From an uncultured Lachnospiraceae bacterium (GTDB lineage Bacteria; Bacillota; Clostridia; Lachnospirales; Lachnospiraceae): a stretch of 53,431 nt of DNA. The stretch lies in the NCBI GenBank assembly GCA_910580015.1, contig CAJTVT010000018.1:1-53431 (forward strand), written 5' to 3'. How positions within the stretch are numbered: position 1 is the first letter of the stretch; the number at the start of each line of letters is the position of its first letter. A program made the translations under genes and the position numbers. Positions 1-5,683 of this stretch are shown piece by piece. The notes under the pieces are model-generated. The model worked only from the letters and a program-made list of their open reading frames with translations. It did no database searches and had not been told where the DNA came from.

Positions 1-28
1 GCGATTACTTTGCAATTTGACATAGGAT

Positions 29-94
29 GCGTCCTCCTTTCGCATAGATTTAGCCGCTTTGTCAAGGCGGCTATGTAACTGTACCAGAGGACGC
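29..94. other. nested stem-loop near the left edge
   Basis: GCGTCCTC (29-36) pairs with GAGGACGC (87-94). Inside it CATAG/CTATG and TAGCCGC (51-57)/GCGGCTA (67-73) form a second stem. The shape could be a structured RNA or a transposon-end hairpin. No known family is recognised. It lies beyond the terminator of the small minus-strand gene. Confidence 0.35.
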
Positions 95-101
95 AGGACG
101 C

Positions 102-144
102 AAAAAAGCCGCTTACTCTTAAAATCCATAAGAATAAGCGGCTT
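102..144 (-). terminator. rho-independent terminator of the small minus-strand gene
   Basis: On the minus strand, AAGCCGCTTA and TAAGCGGCTT (plus-strand 135-144 and 106-115) form a 10-bp stem followed by a run of six T. It begins 14 bases after the stop of the minus-strand gene at 159-338. Confidence 0.75.
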
Positions 145-158
145 CATGGTGGTGTGCC

Positions 159-338
159 TTAGACATATTCGATTTTCACTTTCTTTATCGGGGCGTTGGC
201 TACCTTGAAGATAATCTCGCCAACGCAGTCCCCGTATTTGCCCTGCTGTATGAGCTGGTTTTTCAGCTCCACAAGGCTATGTAAGAGTAATGTCCGCTCC
301 CTGCTGTCTACATATAAGTGAGTGGTCTTTTCCCTCAT
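159..338 (-). CDS. small hypothetical protein, mobile-element type
   Basis: A 59-residue protein (MREKTTHLYV..., ending VKIEYV). No domain is recognised. Its length and character resemble small cargo ORFs of integrative and conjugative elements in Firmicutes, which is an impression and not a proven homology. The ATG at 338 is preferred because AAAGGA sits about 11 bases upstream; a GTG at 347 adds three residues but lies almost on that site. The gene has its own sigma-A promoter and terminator, so it is a complete single-gene unit. Confidence 0.6.
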   Translation of the reverse strand: MREKTTHLYVDSRERTLLLHSLVELKNQLIQQGKYGDCVGEIIFKVANAPIKKVKIEYV

Positions 339-364
339 ACCGTCCACCGTCCTTTCTTGGCTTC

Positions 365-393
365 ATTATACCGTTATGGGGAAGTTCGGTCAA
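365..393 (-). promoter_or_regulatory. sigma-A promoter for the small minus-strand gene
   Basis: Read on the minus strand: TTGACC (393-388), a 17-base spacer, then TATAAT (370-365). This is near consensus and lies about 27 bases upstream of the ATG at 338. Confidence 0.7.
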
Positions 394-608
394 AACTGTA
401 ACTTTGCATTTCTTGGTATTTTACCGTATCAAGGCTCATTCCCCAGTAGTAAATAAGTAGTAAATGGGGGTTGCAATCCTCAAGAAATGCGGGGAAATGC
501 TTTATTTTGCGGGGATAGTTGCTCATTTACTTGATTTTTATAATAAAAGTTACCAAAATGAATGAGATAAAAGCAGAGAATGGGGTAATCAGCAAAGAGG
601 GGGAGCAT

Positions 609-1214
609 ATGATTTTAGAATATGGGTTTCATGAAGCTCTTGCAGAAGCAGACAACATATTTGATTTGGTAGGAATTTGTTTTGGACTGCTTTGTGATAA
701 CGTTCAGAATCAACAGGCATTTACCAGCACATATTTTGATCAGGGAGAGGGAGACGAGTGTAATCCCAATATTGATGTTTTGAATAAATTTTCAGAAGAT
801 GTTATGGAGACATTAAAAGGATATACACCTTCTAAATATATCATTTTTATCCAAAAAGTATTTGAATTAGTGTCAAAAATAGAATTACAGAGTTATATGA
901 AAAAGAAAGAAAACCAGCTTACAATCATTTACTGCATTCTTTCAGCTATTGATTCTGCGGCAGGAATTTGGGAAAGATATTGGATGTCAAATACTCTTGG
1001 TCCACTGGATAGACAGTATAAGACGAAATACAGGGTTTATTTTAACTTAACAAAAACCATACATAGAGACTTCATAGATGGGATAGGACGGAACAGAGTA
1101 GTTGCCAGTGATTTTTTTGAACAATTTGAGAATTTTCGTTTTATCAATGCAGATAGATGGAAAGATTCTATTGATGTTCCCCAAATTAAATATTTGCATT
1201 TAAATAAAGTATAG
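609..1214 (+). CDS. helical protein of unknown function, possibly the N-terminal half of a broken nitrilase fusion
   Basis: A 201-residue, mostly helical protein that I do not recognise; it has no signal peptide or membrane segment. The ATG at 609 is chosen because GGGGGAG lies directly upstream. The frame stays open to a TTG at 519 and an ATG at 558, both with poor ribosome binding sites. The TAG at 1212 is followed, in the same frame and without any new start codon, by more than 100 codons encoding the beginning of a nitrilase-fold domain. The TAG may therefore be a nonsense mutation in a longer fusion gene. The locus is AT-rich compared with the chromosome further right, which suits acquired DNA. 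Confidence 0.55.
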   Translation: MILEYGFHEALAEADNIFDLVGICFGLLCDNVQNQQAFTSTYFDQGEGDECNPNIDVLNKFSEDVMETLKGYTPSKYIIFIQKVFELVSKIELQSYMKKKENQLTIIYCILSAIDSAAGIWERYWMSNTLGPLDRQYKTKYRVYFNLTKTIHRDFIDGIGRNRVVASDFFEQFENFRFINADRWKDSIDVPQIKYLHLNKV

Positions 1215-2101
1215 AAACAAAAGAATTGTGTTATAAACAAATTAAAAATTGCTGTAATACCTGTTTCTGTTAATAAGAATTTTAAGGACAAGAAAGTCGG
1301 AAATAATCGTTTTGTTATAGAATATTCGGGGTATGACCAGGAGGCTTTAGCAGCAAGAATTGGTCTGGCAGTGAAAACTGCGATAAATTTAGGAAGCAAT
1401 ATCATAGTATTGCCTGAATATGTGGTAAGCCAGGAAATTTTTAGTTCCATACAACAGCAAGTAAAAAATTGTCACAAGAAAATGAGCAGTTCTATGGATT
1501 TAATGTTAGTTTTTGCTGGAAGCGCTTGGATGGAAGAGCAGAATAACGTAATGAAATATTAGATTCTTGGGGAGAAGTGGTGGGAGAATATTATAAATAT
1601 ACGCCCTATACAAAACCAGATAAGGAAAAACATGGACTAGAGCTATGTGAATTGTTAAATACACCAGGAAAATGTTGTGACCTGATTGCGATAGAAGAGA
1701 TTGGATTATTTCTTCCTGCTATCTGCCGTGATATGATTGATGGAGATTATACAGCGGAATTGGCAAAGTTTTTATTACCTGCATTTATTATAATATCAGC
1801 ATGGAGCCCTTCGTTGGAACAATTTAAAGAATGGCATAGGAGTTTTGCAAATGAGTATTTTATAAGTTCTGTACTTGCAAATGCTTGCACTGCCAGAAGT
1901 AAGCGCACAATAAAAATAGGAAATGGGGGCATTGTTTCTAAAAAGGGTACGATTTCTGGAATTTGTTTGAAAGATATAAAACGTGAAAAGTGTATGAAAA
2001 CATGTGATGCGGAGGGCTGTCTTTATATTTTGGAGTATGATTTTTCATATATTGATAAGATAAAGAACACGGATATTGAAGTAACACGGTATAAAATATA
2101 G
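1215..2101 (+). pseudogene. carbon-nitrogen hydrolase (nitrilase fold), disrupted
   Basis: The reading starts in the same frame as the preceding gene right after its TAG (KIAVIPVSV...) and runs to a TAG at 1560. It continues in the +2 frame from about 1547 to 2101. Pieced together it shows the nitrilase triad in order: Glu in LPEY (codon 1416), Lys in YYKY (codon 1595) and Cys in AICRDM (codon 1724), followed by an ANAC segment typical of the fold. Family enzymes hydrolyse nitriles or amides. The nitrilase part has no start codon or ribosome binding site of its own, so it was probably the C-terminal half of a fusion. One nonsense codon plus one frameshift suggests decay. A sequencing error could explain one lesion but less easily both. 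Confidence 0.65.
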
Positions 2102-2249
2102 AGTGGGTGGTTAATGGACAGAGATGTTACAGTGGTTTGTTTGGAGTGGGAATTTATACATTTCATTTTCTAAAAATATAGAATAAGCTTTAGTGAGTGG
2201 GAAAATATATTGATAGACCGTGAAAAATAATTTAAAGTGTGGTGGGCAT

Positions 2250-3089
2250 ATGAGAGAATTAGTACGTTTAATTTTAGATTGTTTGCTGGAAGTAAGAGAA
2301 ATACCAGAGGAATTATTATATGAATTATCAAAAACAACCGTTATGATTGTGGAACAGCGTTGCATGGAAGAGATACCCGAAGAATTTTGGGAGCTTGAGA
2401 GCTATGTGGAAGCTTATTGGCGAGGAGAAAAATATAAAAAGACCGATGATATGGTTCGTGTATACCAGATGGGACAGCTTCTTTCTTTTACAAATATGCT
2501 TTGCATGTTGACAGAGCAACAGGAAAAAGAGCGTTTAATAGATGATTATGCTGTTCGTTCAAAGGATAGTTATCATATTTTTGAAGAAATATATGTGAAA
2601 CCAGGTATTGCCCATAAAGATTTGGCAATAATTGCAGGGCTCGACACAGTGTCTTTGACACAGTTTTTGAATGAATATAAATTGAACGGATTTATACAGA
2701 GCAGATCTATGGGATGTGAAAAACATTATTATTTGACTGATCATGGAAAGAAGCTTTATTCTGTTATGAAGGTGAATCATAAAAAAGAAGGACTGTCTTG
2801 CTCTGCGAAACCAGTTACTGGGGTGGGTGAGGCTTTTTACAAATGGGTAAGGCAAAATTGTATTACGGATTGTTTGGAATTGGACCGACAACAAAGTAAG
2901 GTGCCATACGTTGAACTTGCATTAAGTAGGAACAGCTATTCAGAAAAAAAAATGCCTTATTCGTCGTGTAAAAAAGTGCCAGTTTATGACAATAATGAAA
3001 TGAGTGAGGTTATCGATTGGCCAGGTTATAAGGAGGAGAATAGATGGGGAAGCAAAAAGAATTTGAACAGGCATGCGATCAAATACTAA
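2250..3089 (+). CDS. winged-helix DNA-binding protein of unknown role
   Basis: A 279-residue protein. The N-terminal half is helical and acidic. Around residues 105-180 there is a MarR/ArsR-like winged helix: a helical pair, a recognition-helix candidate (LDTVSLTQFLNEY), then a wing ending in HYYLTDHGKKLY. The C-terminal 90 residues are not recognised. The ATG at 2250 has GGTGG just upstream; a GTG at 2220 adds ten residues. It may regulate the operon or serve as a DNA-binding subunit of the system to which the broken nitrilase belonged. Its 3' end overlaps the next gene by 46 bases, which indicates translational coupling. Confidence 0.65.
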   Translation: MRELVRLILDCLLEVREIPEELLYELSKTTVMIVEQRCMEEIPEEFWELESYVEAYWRGEKYKKTDDMVRVYQMGQLLSFTNMLCMLTEQQEKERLIDDYAVRSKDSYHIFEEIYVKPGIAHKDLAIIAGLDTVSLTQFLNEYKLNGFIQSRSMGCEKHYYLTDHGKKLYSVMKVNHKKEGLSCSAKPVTGVGEAFYKWVRQNCITDCLELDRQQSKVPYVELALSRNSYSEKKMPYSSCKKVPVYDNNEMSEVIDWPGYKEENRWGSKKNLNRHAIKY

Positions 3090-3733
3090 GCCTAATAAGG
3101 ACTGCAAAAGGAGAATGGCCAGATATTGCGTATTATGTGTATAAAGTCATTGTCACTGTTCCAGGAAGGGAGCCAGATTTAGTAAAGTTTGTATTTGAAA
3201 CATTTGAACAGATAGTATCCAGTGAGGAAAATCTGGTGGACAAAATTTTTACGGAAGAAGAAATAGATGATTATGAAAATATTTATGGGAAAAATATTGA
3301 TGGGATGCTGGAAGCACTGTTAAAAAAAGGATTTTCGCATGAAGAATTTTATCAGAAATTGTGGAAGGGTATACAAGAAAATCCCATACTACAAGGGGAA
3401 AAAGAAAAAGCTTTTGCCTTCTTTTATGTCTGGATTGATGTAAAAATGCCATATTTTGAATTAGAACCAGGGCTTGCAATGTCCAATGATGAATATATAA
3501 ATATTAAAAAGGAAATAGCAGAGGAAATTAAGCGAGTCAGATTTGTCTTAAATGTACCCACGAAGCAGAGAACGGAGCAAGCGTCCCGATTAGTTAGAAT
3601 GTTGGAACAATTACAAGATGAGCGCCAGAAAGCGGTGCTTATGGCACAGATTCTCAATTTACATCGCCATCTGTGTAACAATGATTTGTTTTTTAAGTTA
3701 TCAGAAGATGGAATGTTGATAGATCAAAGATAA
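3044..3733 (+). CDS. unknown protein, last gene of the nitrilase-associated operon
   Basis: A 229-residue, helix-rich acidic protein (MGKQKEFEQACDQIL...) with no recognised domain, signal peptide or membrane segment. The start has a consensus AAGGAGGAG seven bases upstream, inside the 3' end of the winged-helix gene. A strong terminator follows at 3889-3942. The overlap and order suggest that the three or four genes from 609 onward formed one functional unit. It is intact although the upstream nitrilase gene is broken. Confidence 0.65.
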   Translation: MGKQKEFEQACDQILSLIRTAKGEWPDIAYYVYKVIVTVPGREPDLVKFVFETFEQIVSSEENLVDKIFTEEEIDDYENIYGKNIDGMLEALLKKGFSHEEFYQKLWKGIQENPILQGEKEKAFAFFYVWIDVKMPYFELEPGLAMSNDEYINIKKEIAEEIKRVRFVLNVPTKQRTEQASRLVRMLEQLQDERQKAVLMAQILNLHRHLCNNDLFFKLSEDGMLIDQR

Positions 3734-3796
3734 TTTTATTCCCGCGAGCAACGAGCCAAGTGACTGCCAGCAGACATTTGGCGACTGCCGCGAGGG

Positions 3797-3855
3797 TCAA
3801 ATACCCCGCTGCTTTGCAGCGCTGCAATTTGATACCCCGTTGCTTGCAGCGGGGT
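3797..3855. repeat. two imperfect copies of a GC-rich palindromic unit
   Basis: ATACCCCGCTGC (from 3801) and ATACCCCGTTGC (from 3832) start two similar units, each ending in a GCAGC arm. The second forms a 10-bp stem: ACCCCGTTGC (3834-3843) with GCAGCGGGGT (3846-3855). It resembles dispersed REP-like palindromes, but no other copy is seen in the window. Confidence 0.5.
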
Positions 3856-3888
3856 CTTTGATTACATTGCATATGGAAGGTTTGAATA

Positions 3889-3942
3889 CACCAATTTGGG
3901 ACAGGGAGCAATCGAGTTTTCTGTCTCAAATCGGTGTTTTTT
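3889..3942 (+). terminator. rho-independent terminator after the unknown operon
   Basis: A 16-base arm at 3889-3904 pairs with 3921-3936 with two mismatches or wobbles and is followed by six T. It closes the 609-3733 operon about 155 bases after its last stop codon. Confidence 0.75.
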
Positions 3943-3981
3943 ATTTAAAATAAATACAGTAAACATTTCAAAACAAAGGTT

Positions 3982-4147
3982 CTAGTGTACTGACACATTT
4001 ATAATTAGGCAAACCTACTTGCCTTTTCATCCATCTGCTGCGTTAGATTTTCTAGCTGTAGCCACCGCTGCACCGTTGAAAATCTGCCTTGCAGAAGAAT
4101 GAAAATTCTGCGTAGTTTCACCAAATATAAACGTGTCACTACACTAG
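3982..4147. mobile_element. 166-bp MITE-like element with 22-bp terminal inverted repeats
   Basis: CTAGTGTACTGACAC (starting 3982) is matched at 4126-4147 by the reverse complement of a 22-base arm, with 20 of 22 positions identical. The interior has no ORF. No clear target-site duplication is seen. The element is non-autonomous and I do not recognise its transposase family. The 4148-4279 stretch to its right is AT-rich with nothing recognisable. Confidence 0.6.
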
Positions 4148-4279
4148 CAAAACAGGATTTTTATAGGTTCTGTAAAAGTAAAGTTCGCACTTTCTAAATC
4201 TATCCAAAAAATAAACAAATCAATAAAAAATAGAATTGAAAAAAAGAATCTGTCAATAATAATAGTGAGCAACAAAAAA

Positions 4280-4309
4280 TGCAACCTTTTCATAACAAAG
4301 GTTGCATTT
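4280..4309 (+). repeat. left recombination site of the invertible segment
   Basis: A 30-bp sequence that is the exact reverse complement of 5076-5105. The core is two 10-bp inverted arms around the 7-bp spacer TCATAAC (4290-4296). The arms are the likely recombinase binding sites and the spacer the strand-exchange region. Confidence 0.85.
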
Positions 4310-4325
4310 TTTATTTACATTAACT

Positions 4326-4351
4326 ATATCGGAAGAAATTTTAGAAACTTA
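4326..4351 (-). promoter_or_regulatory. sigma-D (FliA/sigma-28) promoter inside the invertible segment
   Basis: On the minus strand: TAAG (4351-4348), a 14-base spacer, then TCCGATAT (4333-4326). The promoter of the second flagellin has the same TAAG-N14-TCCGATAT at 52575-52600, including the preceding GTT and a following A. The two other sigma-D promoters here are TAAA-N15-ACCGATAW. It lies between the recombinase stop codon and the left repeat and reads outward. Confidence 0.8.
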
Positions 4352-4370
4352 ACAGCAAAAATAAAAATTT

Positions 4371-4946
4371 TTATAAATTTATTTGAAAAAAAACATTATC
4401 CTTATCATCCTGCTCAATACACAGATAGCGTTTTGTGATCTGATAAGAGGAATGATTAAAGATATCCATAAGAAGCGCAGGAGGAGTACCATTTTTCCAG
4501 GCATGATAGCCAAAGGTTTTTCGTAGGGAATGGCAACTAATGTGTTCGGGAAGGTTTGTGTCAGTGGCAGCTTTTTTAATAATACGAAAAGCCTGATAGC
4601 GGCTGATTGGCATATCACGATTTTTCTGGCTGGGAAATAAATACTGCTCTGAGGCTGTATTGGTGGATTTCAGAGAGTCCAGAGCAGAGATCACAGACTG
4701 ATTTAAAGCAATCATTGTTTCTTTTCCGGTTTTCTGTTCTCTTACATACAGATGCGGCCGGTACATCTCATTGTCAAAATCATACACCATGTCCCAGGTG
4801 GTCTTTAATATGTCGCTGATGCGCAGGGCAGTATTCAGTCCGAAGACAATCATCGCATAATTTCTTGGATTGGGATGTTCTTTCAGGTAATAATTTTTAA
4901 ATTCTGTTAATTGGCAGATTTGCCGAATTGGTTGTGTTGCACTCAT
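4371..4946 (-). CDS. FimB-like tyrosine recombinase (DNA invertase)
   Basis: A 191-residue tyrosine recombinase consisting of little more than the catalytic domain, the size of FimB/FimE-type invertases and much shorter than phage integrases. The catalytic set is complete: Arg in ALRISD, Lys in the QKTGK hairpin, His-x-x-Arg in CHSLRKTF, the second His in FNHSS, and the nucleophile Tyr in KRYLCI. AGGAGG lies eight bases before the ATG. It is wholly inside the inverted-repeat-bounded segment, so the most economical substrate is that pair of repeats. Each inversion flips its own orientation. It is not accompanied by an excisionase or other phage genes. Confidence 0.9.
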   Translation of the reverse strand: MSATQPIRQICQLTEFKNYYLKEHPNPRNYAMIVFGLNTALRISDILKTTWDMVYDFDNEMYRPHLYVREQKTGKETMIALNQSVISALDSLKSTNTASEQYLFPSQKNRDMPISRYQAFRIIKKAATDTNLPEHISCHSLRKTFGYHAWKNGTPPALLMDIFNHSSYQITKRYLCIEQDDKDNVFFQINL

Positions 4947-5075
4947 ATAGAGTCCTCCTTCTTGTGTAGTGGGTTATAGAGCATTTTTCAAACATGCTCC
5001 AGGAAAGCTATGCGGCGGTTGTGCTGCCTTTTGCATCAGCAGGTCCTGGAAGCCATTATTTGATTCTGAAGAGAG

Positions 5076-5105
5076 AAATGCAACCTTTGTTATGAAAAGG
5101 TTGCA
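5076..5105 (-). repeat. right recombination site of the invertible segment
   Basis: Exact reverse complement of 4280-4309, with spacer GTTATGA between the 10-bp arms. It lies about 40 bases before the CsrA-like start, so in the flipped state it would be transcribed as a stem-loop in the 5' leader of that mRNA. Confidence 0.85.
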
Positions 5106-5146
5106 GGAACTTCATTAGGAAATGAATTATAACAGGAGGTTATGTG

Positions 5147-5443
5147 ATGCTGAAATTGACAGTAAAACCAGGAGAATATGTCTTGATTGGTGAAGAAGTC
5201 AAGATTGTGTTTGCCGGAGGAGGGGCTAAAAATTTGCGAATTTTGGTGGATGCTCCTAAGAAGTACAACATTGTGAGAAGCGATGCGTTAGAGCGCTACG
5301 GGATGGAGGCAGATCCAGGCAATGAGGGAAAGCATTATGCAGACAGGCAGATTTCAGCAGAGGCACAAGAAAAGATTAAAGCAATTCTCATGGCGGAGCG
5401 CAAACGACTTCGCAGAGAAGAGCGTGCCGCTTCCAGCCAATAG
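5147..5443 (+). CDS. divergent CsrA-family RNA-binding protein with C-terminal extension
   Basis: A 98-residue protein. Residues 1-50 align with CsrA: MLKLT start, GE at 9-10, VLIGEEVKI, LRI, DAPK, and Arg44 at the same position as in canonical CsrA. Differences are notable. Val6 replaces the RNA-contacting Arg6, the GDQVKIG-type loop is altered, and there is a charged helical tail of about 48 residues (normal CsrA is 60-75 residues). AGGAGG (5134-5139) fits the ATG at 5147; a GTG at 5144 is possible. It lies between the invertible promoter and a flagellin, so it may modulate flagellin translation. A canonical csrA is also present at 48302. It could be a dominant modifier or could bind other RNAs. 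Confidence 0.75.
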   Translation: MLKLTVKPGEYVLIGEEVKIVFAGGGAKNLRILVDAPKKYNIVRSDALERYGMEADPGNEGKHYADRQISAEAQEKIKAILMAERKRLRREERAASSQ

Positions 5444-5486
5444 GAGAAAAACGGCGGCAATCAGGCACAGCCAAAATGGTAATAAT

Positions 5487-5510
5487 GCGGGGCTAACCTA
5501 GGGGTTCCGC
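5487..5510 (+). terminator. possible terminator or leader hairpin before flagellin 1
   Basis: GCGG and AACC on the left pair with GGTT and CCGC on the right, with a four-base bulge, followed by TTATTATACCTTTTT. It lies between the CsrA-like stop and flagellin 1. It could attenuate read-through, or be part of the long untranslated leader (5444-5683). No clear sigma-D promoter is seen in that 240-base gap. Confidence 0.4.
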
Positions 5511-5666
5511 TTATTATACCTTTTTATCAGCCAAATGGCTTCAAAAGGGGATAGATCACTGTATTCCAGAATTTGGAAGCACAGCATGCGCGCAAACGGA
5601 TTTGCGGCATTTCATATTTCGTCTGCATGTGCAAACAGATGCATTTGCAGCAACGCCATAGGAAAA

Positions 5667-5673
5667 ACAAGGA
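5667..5673 (+). promoter_or_regulatory. CsrA-type ACAAGGA motif overlapping the flagellin 1 Shine-Dalgarno
   Basis: ACAAGGA matches the core of the CsrA consensus (ACARGGA) and overlaps the AAGGAGG that serves the ATG at 5684. No upstream hairpin with a GGA loop as clear as that of flagellin 2 is visible. Canonical CsrA or the adjacent paralog could act here. Confidence 0.4.
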
Positions 5674-5683
5674 GGAAAATATT

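Larger units (their letters stand above)
4280..5105. other. invertible DNA segment (predicted phase switch)
   Basis: The segment is bounded by perfect 30-bp inverted repeats at 4280-4309 and 5076-5105. Each repeat is a Cre/Xer-type site: 10-bp arms TGCAACCTTT and AAAGGTTGCA around an asymmetric 7-bp spacer, TCATAAC on the left and its reverse complement GTTATGA on the right. That arrangement makes recombination invert the segment. It carries its own tyrosine recombinase and, near the left repeat, a sigma-D promoter directed outward. As assembled the promoter faces left into gene-poor DNA. Inverted, its -10 would lie near 5052-5059, about 90 bases before the CsrA-like start codon at 5147. I infer a switch controlling the CsrA-like gene and the flagellin downstream. 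Confidence 0.85.

Noticed and set aside
4371..4946. Recombinase as a phage or ICE integrase with att sites
   Set aside because: It is only 191 residues, no phage or conjugation genes are linked, and the flanking sites are inverted, which favours inversion over integration.
5547..5556. GGGGATAG as a sigma-D -10 box for flagellin 1
   Set aside because: It lacks the CCGAT core and no TAAR box lies 14-15 bases upstream.
5573..5683. Upstream start for flagellin 1 adding 37 residues
   Set aside because: The added sequence is unlike any flagellin N-terminus and a perfect AAGGAGG precedes the ATG at 5684.
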